DNA of 64,000 bases, taken from Kitasatospora viridis (lineage in GTDB: Bacteria; Actinomycetota; Actinomycetes; Streptomycetales; Streptomycetaceae). The notes under the pieces are model-generated. The model worked only from the letters and a program-made list of their open reading frames with translations, had not been told where the DNA came from and ran no database searches. The stretch is taken from contig NZ_VIWT01000001.1 of assembly GCF_007829815.1 (NCBI RefSeq), positions 5,605,001 through 5,669,000 on the forward strand, given 5' to 3'. Shown in pieces: positions 11,785 through 22,668 of this stretch. Every line of letters begins with the position of its first letter. The stretch's first letter is position 1. Both the position numbers and the translations under genes were made by a program.

Positions 11785-11935
11785 GGCGGGCGGGCTGGTC
11801 AGGGGCCGTGGTTCGGTCCCGATCGCTCCGCACTCGATCAGCTGTTTTGCCAAAGTGTTCGGTCCTACCCACACTAGGGGCACGCGAAACCACTCGACGG
11901 GGTGATGTCGTTTCGTCGGCCCGGCGTGGCGATCG

Positions 11936-11964
11936 TTGACGCGTCTCGGACGACTGCCTACCGT
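11936..11964 (+). promoter_or_regulatory. Predicted promoter of the second MerR gene
   Basis: TTGACG (11936-11941), a 17-base spacer and TACCGT (11959-11964) form a good housekeeping-type promoter. Transcription would begin near 11971, leaving a leader of about 55 bases. Confidence 0.5.
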
Positions 11965-12025
11965 CATGGTTGGCAGCCGGGACGCCCGATCCCGGAATCG
12001 GGGCACGGGACGGACGGAGGCAGGC

Positions 12026-12703
12026 ATGAGCAGCGACGACAAGGCTCCCATGACGGGCCCGTGCGCCCTCCACCTGCCGCGTGAGCGCCGCGGACCGGCC
12101 GGCACCCGGCAGTTCCCGGTCGCCGAACCGCCGGCCGAACTGCCCCGGGTGGGCCGGTTCCCGGCCGTGCAGCCCGGCCAGCCCGCGATCGAGCGGATCG
12201 GGCCGTCCTCCGAACTGCTCGGCTACCGCGGCCCGACGGCCTGTGCGGCGGCCGGCATCACCTACCGCCAGCTGGATTACTGGGCCCGCACCGGGCTGCT
12301 GGAACCGAGCGTGCGGACCGCCTACCCGGCCGGCACTCAGCGGCTCTACAGCTTCCGCGACGTGCTGGTGCTGAAGATCGTCAAGCGGCTGCTGGACGCC
12401 GGGGTCTCGCTGCAGAACATCCGGGTGGCGGTCACCCATCTGCAGTCCATGGAGCTCTCCGAGCTGGCCGGGCTGACCCTGATGAGCGACGGCGCGACCG
12501 TCTACGAGTGCACCTCCGCGCAGCAGGTGGTCGACCTGCTGCAGGGCGGGCAGGGCGTGTTCGGCATCGCGGTGGGCGCGGTGTGGCAGGAGCTGGAGAC
12601 CACGCTCGGCCGGTTGCACGCCGAGCGCACCGACACCGGCGAGACGCTGCTCGGCGAGGACCCGGGCGACGAGCTCGCCCGGCGCCGCAACCGCGCCGTC
12701 TGA
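12026..12703 (+). CDS. MerR-family regulator, Rv1830-like
   Basis: A 225-residue regulator. After about 60 variable residues, a MerR winged helix reads GPTACAAAGITYRQLDYWARTGLLEPS, of which the key residues are Y-R-Q-L-D-Y-W. A helical region follows that contains the ligand-independent dimer helix. It matches the second MerR gene next to the bifunctional nuclease in actinobacteria (Rv1830). GGAGG ends five bases before the chosen ATG; an upstream in-frame ATG at 11966 lacks such a site. Confidence 0.87.
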   Translation: MSSDDKAPMTGPCALHLPRERRGPAGTRQFPVAEPPAELPRVGRFPAVQPGQPAIERIGPSSELLGYRGPTACAAAGITYRQLDYWARTGLLEPSVRTAYPAGTQRLYSFRDVLVLKIVKRLLDAGVSLQNIRVAVTHLQSMELSELAGLTLMSDGATVYECTSAQQVVDLLQGGQGVFGIAVGAVWQELETTLGRLHAERTDTGETLLGEDPGDELARRRNRAV

Positions 12704-12841
12704 CGACCCGTCGCCGGCGGTGCCCGTCCGTCCGCCTGACGGCCCCTCAGGCCGCGTCCGGCCGCCTCCCGGAACCGATCGGCCGCCTGATCACGTCCGC
12801 ACGGATGTACGGGCCAGGGGGGTCCGCGGAGGGGATCGATC

Positions 12842-13522
12842 ATGCGGGTGTCCGGGCTGTTGCGGGGGCGGCGCAGGCAGCGGCGGGTGTTCCAGGCGGT
12901 GGTGCTGGGCACCCTGCTGGCCCTGGTGCCCAGCGGCTGGGAGTTCCTGGCGGAGAGCTCCCGGATCCGCACCGTGGCGGACGTGCCGAGCGAGCCGGTC
13001 GCGGTGGTCTTCGGCGCGGGGGTGGAGAACGGCGAGCCCTCGGCCTACCTGGCACACCGGCTGGACACCGCGCTGGCGCTCTACCGGGCGGACAAGGTGC
13101 GGGCGATCCTGGTGACCGGCGACAACAGCACCCCGAACTACAACGAGCCCGGCGTGATGTACAGCTACCTGGTGGACCACGGGGTGCCCGCGGACCGGGT
13201 GGTGCGCGACTACGCGGGCTTCAACACCTGGGACTCCTGCACCAGGGCGCACCGGATCTTCGGGGTGGACCACGCGGTGCTGGTCAGCCAGGACTACCAC
13301 GTGCGCCGGGCGCTGGCCCTGTGCCGGGCCGCCGGGATCGACTCCTACGCGGTCGGCGCCGCCGAGCCGCACGACGCCACCTGGTACGCGGGGACGGTCC
13401 GCGAGCTGCCGGGGGCCGGGAAGGCGATGCTCAGCGCGGCCTTCCACCCCGACCCGACACTGCTCGGCCCCACCGACCCCGGAGTGGCCGAGGCACTGGC
13501 GGACGCGGCCGGGCGGCGCTGA
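12842..13522 (+). CDS. SanA/ElyC/YdcF-family (DUF218) membrane-anchored protein
   Basis: A 226-residue protein with one N-terminal membrane segment (about 17-36) and an outward DUF218 domain. It shows the family features VVFGAGV, HRLDTALAL, ILVTGDN, AGFNTWDSC and VSQDYHVRRAL. SanA and ElyC act on envelope integrity and on vancomycin exclusion or lipid-carrier use; the exact reaction is unknown. It probably has its own promoter in the 138-base gap upstream. Confidence 0.85.
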   Translation: MRVSGLLRGRRRQRRVFQAVVLGTLLALVPSGWEFLAESSRIRTVADVPSEPVAVVFGAGVENGEPSAYLAHRLDTALALYRADKVRAILVTGDNSTPNYNEPGVMYSYLVDHGVPADRVVRDYAGFNTWDSCTRAHRIFGVDHAVLVSQDYHVRRALALCRAAGIDSYAVGAAEPHDATWYAGTVRELPGAGKAMLSAAFHPDPTLLGPTDPGVAEALADAAGRR

Positions 13523-13558
13523 GGCCCGCCTGTCACAGCGGTGCGCGATGATCGGAGC

Positions 13559-14944
13559 GTGCGCACCCTGCCGAGCATCCTGCACCTCGACATGGACGCC
13601 TTCTTCGCCTCGGTGGAGCAGGCGGCCAAGCCGAGCCTGCGGGGGAAGCCGGTGATCGTCGGCGGGCTCGGCAACCGGGGCGTGGTCTCCACCTGCTCGT
13701 ACGAGGCGCGGGTGTTCGGCGTGCGCTCGGCGATGGCCACCGCGGTGGCCCGCCGGCTCTGCCCGAACGCGGCCTACCTGTGGCCCCGGTTCGTGGCCTA
13801 CCGGGACCTCAGCGAGCAGGTGATGGCGCTGGTCCGGGAGGTCTCGCCGCTGGTCGAGCAGCTCAGCGTGGACGAGGCCTACGTGGACCTGACGGCCGGC
13901 CAGTTCGCGCCGGCGCTGGACGGGGTGGCGCCGGCCGAGGGGGCCGAGCTGGTCCGGGCGATCGCCGAGGACCTGCGGGCCGACATCGAGCGGCGCACCG
14001 GTCTGACCGCCTCGGTCGGCGCCGCCTCCTCCAAGCTGATGGCGAAGATCGCCTCCGAGCAGGCCAAGCCGAACGGGCTGGTGCTGGTGACGCCGGGTCA
14101 GGAGCGCGCGGTGCTCGGGCCGATGGCGGTGCGGGCGCTGCCGGGGGTGGGGCCGGCCACCGAGCAGGCGCTGCGCCGGGCGGGGCTGGTGACGGTGGCC
14201 GAGGTGGCCGAGCAGTCCGAGGGGGAGCTGGTCCGGCTGCTCGGCCGGGCGCACGGCACGGGCGTCGCGCTGATGGCCCGCGGGCTGGACGACCGGCCGG
14301 TGGTGCCGGACCGGGACACCAAGTCGGTCTCGGTGGAGGACACCTACGAGGTGGACCTGATGGAGCGCGACCAGGTGCTGTTCGAGCTGGACCGGCTGGC
14401 CGTGCGCTGCGTGCGGCGGCTGAAGGCGGCCGGGCGCTCAGGGCGGACCGTGGTGATCAAGATCCGCCGTTTCGACTTCTCCACGCTGACCCGCTCGGAG
14501 ACGCTCGCCGGGCCGACCGACGACGGCCGGGTGATCGCCGCCACCGCGCGCCGGTTGGCCGACCAGGTGAGCCTGGCCGGCGGCATCCGGCTGCTCGGGG
14601 TGGGCGTCTCGCAGCTCGCCGAGTACACCCAGGAGGACCTGTTCGCCCAGGCCGCCGCCGAGCTGGCCGAGGACGAGGAGGAGGCCGGCGGCGAGCAGGA
14701 GGGCTCGGCGCCGACCGCCTCGTCCCGGCAGCCGGTGCGCGCCCAGGTCTGGCTGCCGGGCCAGGACGTGGTGCACGAGGAGCTCGGGGCGGGCTGGGTG
14801 CAGGGCAGCGGGGTGGGCCGGGTGACGGTGCGGTTCGAGACGCCGGACTCGCCGCCCGGGCGGGTGCGCACCTTCAAGGTGGACGACCCGGCGCTGGCCC
14901 CTGCCGACCCGCTGCCGCTGCGGCCGCCCGTCGAACAGCAGTGA
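13559..14944 (+). CDS. dinB: DNA polymerase IV (Y-family)
   Basis: A 461-residue translesion polymerase. Catalytic carboxylates are in DMDAFFASVE (about 10-19) and SVDEAYVDL. A helix-hairpin-helix (ALPGVGPATEQAL) and a little-finger domain follow. TQEDLF lies where a beta-clamp QxxLF motif is expected. An extra 80-residue C-terminal segment resembles the tail seen on many actinobacterial DinB proteins. The start could also be GTG 13541, six residues longer. The stop codon lies inside the terminator hairpin. Confidence 0.93.
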   Translation: MRTLPSILHLDMDAFFASVEQAAKPSLRGKPVIVGGLGNRGVVSTCSYEARVFGVRSAMATAVARRLCPNAAYLWPRFVAYRDLSEQVMALVREVSPLVEQLSVDEAYVDLTAGQFAPALDGVAPAEGAELVRAIAEDLRADIERRTGLTASVGAASSKLMAKIASEQAKPNGLVLVTPGQERAVLGPMAVRALPGVGPATEQALRRAGLVTVAEVAEQSEGELVRLLGRAHGTGVALMARGLDDRPVVPDRDTKSVSVEDTYEVDLMERDQVLFELDRLAVRCVRRLKAAGRSGRTVVIKIRRFDFSTLTRSETLAGPTDDGRVIAATARRLADQVSLAGGIRLLGVGVSQLAEYTQEDLFAQAAAELAEDEEEAGGEQEGSAPTASSRQPVRAQVWLPGQDVVHEELGAGWVQGSGVGRVTVRFETPDSPPGRVRTFKVDDPALAPADPLPLRPPVEQQ

Positions 14945-14979
14945 GCCCCCGCCCGGGGTCGCCGGGCGGGGGCTCACTG
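14939..14979. terminator. Bidirectional terminator between dinB and the exporter gene
   Basis: Perfect 18-bp stem (14939-14956 with 14962-14979) and a 5-base loop. It overlaps the dinB stop codon and lies between two convergent genes. Confidence 0.88.
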
Positions 14980-15028
14980 TCGGCCGGGGGCGCCGATCCC
15001 TTGACGTTCCCCGGCTACGGCTGCCTCG

Positions 15029-16525
15029 TCAGGCGCCGGTCCTGGCAGGCTCGGAGGCCTGGGTGGGGGAGCCGGCCACCGGGGTGGACGGCCGGCGGGC
15101 GGAGCGGATCGCGAACGGCACCACGGCGGCCACCAGGCACATCACGGCGGCGACCCAGTAGGCGTGCTTGTAGGCGTCCAGGGTCGGGATCTGCACCGGG
15201 ATCATGGCGGCGATCTGCGGCGGGAACTTGATCGTGTCGCTGGTCAGGATCGAGCCCATCACCGCGGTGCCGATCGCGCCACCGACGGTGCGCAGCACGG
15301 CGTTCATGCCGTTGGCGATGCCGCTCTGCTCGGCCGGGACGGCGCCGTTGATGTAGGCGGGCATCGCCGCGTAGGCCAGGCCGACGCCCAGGCCGAACAG
15401 GCCGGCGGCGAAGTAGATGTCACCCTCGGCGCTGTGCCGCAGGGCCAGGTAGGCCATCGACACGGCGCCGAAGACGCCGCCGAGCACCAGCGGCAGGCGC
15501 GGGCCGCGCAGGCCGATCAGCTTGGCGCCGACCGGGGCGGCGACCATCGAGCCGAGCGCGGAGGGCAGCAGCAGCACACCGGCGTGCAGCACGCTCGCGG
15601 TGAAGCCGTAGTGGGCCAGCTGCTGCGGGGTCTGGGTGAAGTTGCTGATCACCAGGAACGAGCCGTACATGCCGAAGCCGATCATCAGGCCGGCCAGGTT
15701 GGTGAAGGCGACGGCCGGACGGGCCATCATCTTCATGTCCACCAGCGGGTGGGCCACCTTGACCTCGATGACGCCCCAGATCAGCGCGACCACGGCGGCG
15801 ATGGCGAACAGGCCCAGGGTCTTGGTGGAGGTCCAGCCCCACTCGTTGCCGCGGCTGACCGCGACCAGCAGCGCGGAGAGCCAGCCGGCCAGGGTGATCG
15901 CACCCAGCGGGTCGGCGCCGCCGGCCCGGTCGACCACCGGGTCCTTGGGCACCCGGAAGATCACCAGGGCCATCGCCAGCAGGGCGGCGATCAGGCCCAT
16001 CCAGAAGATGGACTTGTAGTCCCAGTGCTCCAGCAGCAGGCCGGTGGCGACCAGGCCGAGGCCGGAGCCGACACCCATCGAGGCGCTGATCGCGGCGACG
16101 CCGCCGGTGACCTTCTCCTTGGGCAGCTCGTCGCGGACGATGCTGATCGCCAGCGGCAGCACGCCACCGCCGGCGCCCTGCAGCACGCGGGCCACCACCA
16201 GCAGCGTGAACGAGTGGGTGGCCACCGCCAGGCCGGAACCGAGCACCAGGCCGCCCAGCGAGATCAGCAGCATCGGCTTGCGGCCGCGCAGGTCGCCGAA
16301 GCGGCCGAGCAGCGGGGTGAGCACGGCGGCGGAGAGCAGGTTGGCGGTCATCAGCCAGGTGATGTCCGAGCCGGAGACCTTCAGCTCCTTGGCGAGCGAC
16401 GGAAGGATCGGCACGACCGCGGTCTGGATCACGCTGTACGCCAGCATCGCCAGCACCAGCGCGGGCAGCACCCGGGCGCTGCTCGGTTTCACGGCCGTGG
16501 CGGCGGGCTGTGCGGCCTCACTCAC
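15029..16525 (-). CDS. MFS drug exporter, DHA2 (EmrB/QacA) type
   Basis: A 498-residue transporter with about 14 hydrophobic segments and the MFS motif A (GRFGDLRGRK, about 74-83) between helices 2 and 3. Motif C-like glycine-rich sequence in helix 5 (SMGVGSGLG) supports an H+-driven antiporter. The substrate is unknown. The region upstream (16526-16640) is relatively AT-rich and should hold its promoter. GGAGCC lies before the ATG. Confidence 0.87.
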   Translation of the reverse strand: MSEAAQPAATAVKPSSARVLPALVLAMLAYSVIQTAVVPILPSLAKELKVSGSDITWLMTANLLSAAVLTPLLGRFGDLRGRKPMLLISLGGLVLGSGLAVATHSFTLLVVARVLQGAGGGVLPLAISIVRDELPKEKVTGGVAAISASMGVGSGLGLVATGLLLEHWDYKSIFWMGLIAALLAMALVIFRVPKDPVVDRAGGADPLGAITLAGWLSALLVAVSRGNEWGWTSTKTLGLFAIAAVVALIWGVIEVKVAHPLVDMKMMARPAVAFTNLAGLMIGFGMYGSFLVISNFTQTPQQLAHYGFTASVLHAGVLLLPSALGSMVAAPVGAKLIGLRGPRLPLVLGGVFGAVSMAYLALRHSAEGDIYFAAGLFGLGVGLAYAAMPAYINGAVPAEQSGIANGMNAVLRTVGGAIGTAVMGSILTSDTIKFPPQIAAMIPVQIPTLDAYKHAYWVAAVMCLVAAVVPFAIRSARRPSTPVAGSPTQASEPARTGA

Positions 16526-16676
16526 GGATGGGCTCCTTCGACGGGTCGGCCCGGCAGTGTGGGTACTGCTTCAGGCAGACGACAGTTAATCGACTGAAGT
16601 AACAATCCGCGAAGTGCTTCATTTTGTCAAATATCGAGTGCTGAACCTTCGGGGCCCGGGGATTGAGGGCCCGTCA

Positions 16677-16724
16677 ACGGCCGTCGGCCCGGACCCGCAG
16701 GAGCGGATCCGGGCCGACGGCCGT
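16677..16724 (-). terminator. Terminator of the PRC-barrel gene
   Basis: Perfect 17-bp stem (16677-16693 with 16708-16724) with a 14-base loop, just past the stop of the minus-strand gene at 16733. Confidence 0.8.
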
Positions 16725-16732
16725 CGGGCGGC

Positions 16733-17764
16733 TCAGTGCGTGGCGCCGCCCATCGGCTCGGCGTGCTGCGGCTGGGCCTGCACCGTGTGCGACGGGGCCG
16801 GCTGCTGGAGCTGGCCGTTCTGCCCGTGGGGCGGCTGCGCGGCCGCGGCCGGTGCGGTGTCGTCGTGGATCTCCACCTGCTCGCGGCGCAGCTCGTCCTT
16901 GATCACCTGCTCCTCGGTGTACCGCTCCACCACCAGCCGGACCCGCTCCAGCGGCGCCAGGTACTTGCGCACGGCCGGGCGCTCCTCCCGCAGCGTCACC
17001 TCCTCCACCGCCTCGGCGATCTCCTGCCCGGAGAGCGCGGCCCGCTCGGCCTCGCCCACCGGCACCCGCTCCACCCGGACCCGCTCCTTGACCACCTGGA
17101 CCCGGCGCTCCACCGGCTCGGTGACCACGTACTTGCGCATCCGGGCGGTGCCGAGCACATGCCACTCGTTGGTGATCTCCAGCCGCTCCTCACGCAGCGT
17201 CAGCTCGATCGGGCCGGGCGGCGGCATGCTGCCGGGGTCCTGGTCGGGCGCGGCCTTGGCCGCGGCCTGCCCGGGTTCGGGGGCCGGCGGCGCGGGCACC
17301 GGCTCGACCGGCTTGTCCAGGCCGATGGTGGCCGGGGACGGCGCGGGCATCGCGGCGGTCGTGGTGGTCGGGTGGGCGGCGGTGGTGGTCGTCACAGTGG
17401 GATCCGGTGCCTTCGTGGGGAAGTCGCGGTCGGCGGTGGGCACGCCGTCGGCGGGGGAGTCCAGCCCGTAGTAGCGGTAGAGCTGGAGCTCCTGGGCGGG
17501 TGAGAGGTGCTGGCCGACCCCGAAGTCCGGCGACTCCTTGATCAGCGACTTGTCGTAGGGCACGCGCAGTTCCTCGCCGGAGAACTCGCTCGTGGTCAAC
17601 GGGACGAAGGCGTCCCGGCCGAAGATCCCGGTGCGGACGGCCGCCCATTCGGGCTCACCCGTCGCGTCGTCGAGGTAGACCTCGTCCACCGTGCCGATCT
17701 TGTCGCCATTCCGGTCGACGGCCTTGTGCCCGATCAGGTCTCGGGGATCGATGTCGGTCTGCAC
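16733..17764 (-). CDS. PRC-barrel and DUF2382 stress protein
   Basis: A 343-residue soluble protein. The N-terminal PRC-barrel (about 1-85) contains DLIGHKAVDRNGDKIGTV and the VPL/VPY strand residues. A Pro/Thr/Ala-rich linker (about 125-185) leads to a DUF2382 (YsnF/AvaK-like) domain rich in charged E/R pairs (about 195-320). Such proteins are linked to general or osmotic stress in Bacillus and Streptomyces, but the mechanism is unknown. GAGGAA lies nine bases before the ATG. Confidence 0.85.
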   Translation of the reverse strand: MQTDIDPRDLIGHKAVDRNGDKIGTVDEVYLDDATGEPEWAAVRTGIFGRDAFVPLTTSEFSGEELRVPYDKSLIKESPDFGVGQHLSPAQELQLYRYYGLDSPADGVPTADRDFPTKAPDPTVTTTTAAHPTTTTAAMPAPSPATIGLDKPVEPVPAPPAPEPGQAAAKAAPDQDPGSMPPPGPIELTLREERLEITNEWHVLGTARMRKYVVTEPVERRVQVVKERVRVERVPVGEAERAALSGQEIAEAVEEVTLREERPAVRKYLAPLERVRLVVERYTEEQVIKDELRREQVEIHDDTAPAAAAQPPHGQNGQLQQPAPSHTVQAQPQHAEPMGGATH

Positions 17765-17943
17765 GCTGTTCCTCCTGGTGGTACCGCTTTCGATTCACAC
17801 CAAAAGGCACATAACGGAGCGCGGCCAGTCGGAATCGGCCATCGGTGCAGGCCATCGGGCCATTCGGGGGACCGGGAACGGCTACCTGACCGGTGTTCAC
17901 CAAGGCCTCCGCTGGTACCCTGGGCCCCGACCGCCGAACCCGC
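17765..17943. other. Divergent promoter region between the PRC-barrel gene and gcvP
   Basis: No gene is seen. A weak promoter-like pair for gcvP, TGTTCA (17894-17899) and TACCCT (17916-17921), sits just before the riboswitch. An AT-rich patch around 17795-17815 may serve the PRC-barrel gene. Confidence 0.4.
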
Positions 17944-18175
17944 ACGGGAGAGTTCCCAGCCTTCGAATCCGAGGGCTCTGGGACGCCGAAGGAGCAAACC
18001 CTCCCCGGAATCTCTCAGGCATCCGTACCGTGTGGGATAGGTCACTCTGGAAAGCAGGGCAGGACCACCGGTGAGGGAACCGGAGGCGACCACCCTCACC
18101 GACGGTGCAAGCCGGCGGGGCCCGCGGCCCCGTGCGGGCGAAGCTCTCAGGTCCCGATGACAGAGGGGGAGGCCT
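17944..18175 (+). promoter_or_regulatory. Tandem glycine riboswitch upstream of gcvP
   Basis: Two glycine-aptamer-like units in series. The first (about 17944-18052) has GGGAGAG, GCCGAAGGAGCAA and AATCTCTCAGGCA, with AGAGT and ACTCT closing P1. The second (about 18070-18175) has CCGACGGTGCAAG, GCGAAGCTCTCAGGT and GACAGAGGGG. Tandem glycine aptamers turn on glycine-cleavage genes when glycine is abundant, which fits the gcvP gene starting 95 bases later. How the switch acts here (on transcription or translation) cannot be decided by eye. Confidence 0.92.
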
Positions 18176-18270
18176 GTCGGGCCCGTCCGCACCGGCCGCT
18201 CCGCTCCCCAGGCGGCGAGGGCCGTGCGTGCGCGCCCCCGCCGGTCCGTGACCAGGAGGCCTCGACCACC

Positions 18271-21171
<2,901 letters not shown>

Positions 21172-21189
21172 ACCGGGTGACCGAGTGAC

Positions 21190-21225
21190 GAAGGTCCCCC
21201 CGCGGCTCGCCGCGGGGGGACCTTC
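21190..21225 (+). terminator. gcvP terminator
   Basis: Perfect 16-bp stem (21190-21205 with 21210-21225) with a CTCG loop, 18 bases after the gcvP stop. It also lies between convergent genes and may work both ways. Confidence 0.9.
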
Positions 21226-21243
21226 CGCCTTTCCGGACGGGCC

Positions 21244-21435
21244 TCAGGCCGCGACCGCCAGCGGGCGGCGGGGCGCGATCACCCGGCCGTCCGGCAGGAG
21301 TTCGCCGGTGTCCTCGAAGAGCAGCACCCCGTTGCAGAGCAGGCTCCAGCCCTGCTCGGGGTGGCGGGCGACGGAGACCGCGGCCTCGCGGTCGGGGGAA
21401 TCGGCCGACGGACACTCAGGTCGGTGCTGGCACAT
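21244..21435 (-). CDS. Small conserved protein, DUF5999-like
   Basis: A 63-residue protein starting MCQHRPECPSADSPDREAA, with His and two Cys that suggest a small metal site. A C-terminal hydrophobic core follows (WSLLCNGVLLFEDTGELLPDG). It resembles the DUF5999 family common in Streptomyces. The function is unknown. AGTGAGGTACC precedes the ATG. Confidence 0.75.
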   Translation of the reverse strand: MCQHRPECPSADSPDREAAVSVARHPEQGWSLLCNGVLLFEDTGELLPDGRVIAPRRPLAVAA

Positions 21436-21641
21436 CGTGGTACCTCACTTCACTCACGCTTCACGCCCCCCGCAGCGCAGCGCGGGTGTGAACCAGCGCT
21501 TCTGTGGGTAGGACAGGTGGTCCTGCCACGCTGCCTCCAGTGTCCGCGTCCGGCCCGCGTTGCGCAGCCCTTTTGGTGACTCACGCCACAACTGCGGGGC
21601 AGAGATCACCCATTCAGATGGCCCGGGAGGGCGCGGGGCAG

Positions 21642-21684
21642 CCCGAGGGCCACCCGGCTATGGCTCGGCCGGGTGGCCCTCGGG
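21642..21684. terminator. Strong hairpin after the 21727 gene
   Basis: Perfect 17-bp stem (21642-21658 with 21668-21684) with a 9-base loop. It lies downstream of the minus-strand gene ending at 21727. The rest of 21436-21641 contains no gene and should include the promoter of the small gene at 21244. Confidence 0.8.
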
Positions 21685-21726
21685 TAGTCCGTGCGGGTGG
21701 GGCTGACGTTCCGTGAGGTGTACCCG

Positions 21727-22317
21727 TCAGGCAGCGGTGCCGCTCAGCGGGCGGGCGGCGGCCCGCACCGAGCGCAGGGCCAGTCGGGAGAGCAGCTCGT
21801 CCGCCGGGTAGCCGTGGTGCGCGGTGATGCCCAGCGGGGCCGGCGCCAGTGGCAGCAGCAGGTCGGTGGCCGGGTCGGCCTCCGCCGCGTGCAGCCACAG
21901 CGCGGTCGCGTAGTGGCCCGGGATGGAGAGCAGCCTGGCCTGGTAGGTGGTGGGCAGCGGCTGCACCAACTGCCAGGCCTCGGCCAGTGCGCGCACCGTG
22001 GAGTCCAGGTACGGGCCGGCCGCGAAGTGCGCGAAGCTGTGCCCCTCGGTGGACTTGGCCACCTCGGCCGCGGCCAGCACCGCCGTGCCGTGCTTGATCA
22101 GGAACCGCCAGCCCGTGCGCGGCGCCGAGGCCAGCGCCCGGGCCGTGGCGGTGCCGGGCGGCAGCTGGTGGACGGCCAGCGGATGGGCCGGCTGGAGCTG
22201 CCCCGGGGTACTTCGCAGGGCCGCGGCGCCGGGTTGGCGCAGTGCGGTCTCCGCATTCAGGGCAGCCAGCACGGCGCGTAGTGCGCTCGGCGGTGGCTGG
22301 GGGGTCTGCAGGGTCAT
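21727..22317 (-). CDS. Conserved hypothetical protein
   Basis: A 196-residue protein rich in Ala and Leu without membrane segments or catalytic motifs I recognise. Codon pattern and a good ribosome site (GGAGAGGCG before the ATG at 22317) support it as a real gene. The open frame extends further upstream to 22545, but that part has low-quality composition and no ribosome site. The function is unknown. Confidence 0.65.
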   Translation of the reverse strand: MTLQTPQPPPSALRAVLAALNAETALRQPGAAALRSTPGQLQPAHPLAVHQLPPGTATARALASAPRTGWRFLIKHGTAVLAAAEVAKSTEGHSFAHFAAGPYLDSTVRALAEAWQLVQPLPTTYQARLLSIPGHYATALWLHAAEADPATDLLLPLAPAPLGITAHHGYPADELLSRLALRSVRAAARPLSGTAA

Positions 22318-22668
22318 GGCGGGTCGCCTCTCCGTGCGAGATCGGCGTGCGAAAAAGCGGCATACCGGCGTGGCGCGACAGGGCCGGGTCCGGTTGGGCG
22401 TGATCGCGTGGCTGTGCGCGCGGGTGGGCTGCACGGCAGCAGTCGGCCGCACCGGATCGTGTCCGGTGCCGGCGGAGGTGTCGGTAAGCCCACTCGAACA
22501 AGTGCGCAGGGTGACCTGTTTATCACCTTCGGTGCTGGTCGGCAAGTCGGCAGGCGGGGTGAGAATCCGTCAGATCCCTTGTGGCGCAAGGCATTGCGCC
22601 GGATCGGGTATCGATCTTCCGGATGGGCATGATGCAGGGCACTGTCGAGCGGGCGAAGGGGGCAACCG
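22318..22668. other. Divergent intergenic region
   Basis: No convincing gene. It holds the promoters of the two divergent genes and a perfect inverted repeat at 22449-22469 (GCACCGGA-N5-TCCGGTGC), a possible regulator site. A less GC-rich patch at 22505-22530 (CTGTTTATCACC) may be a -10 area. Confidence 0.45.
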
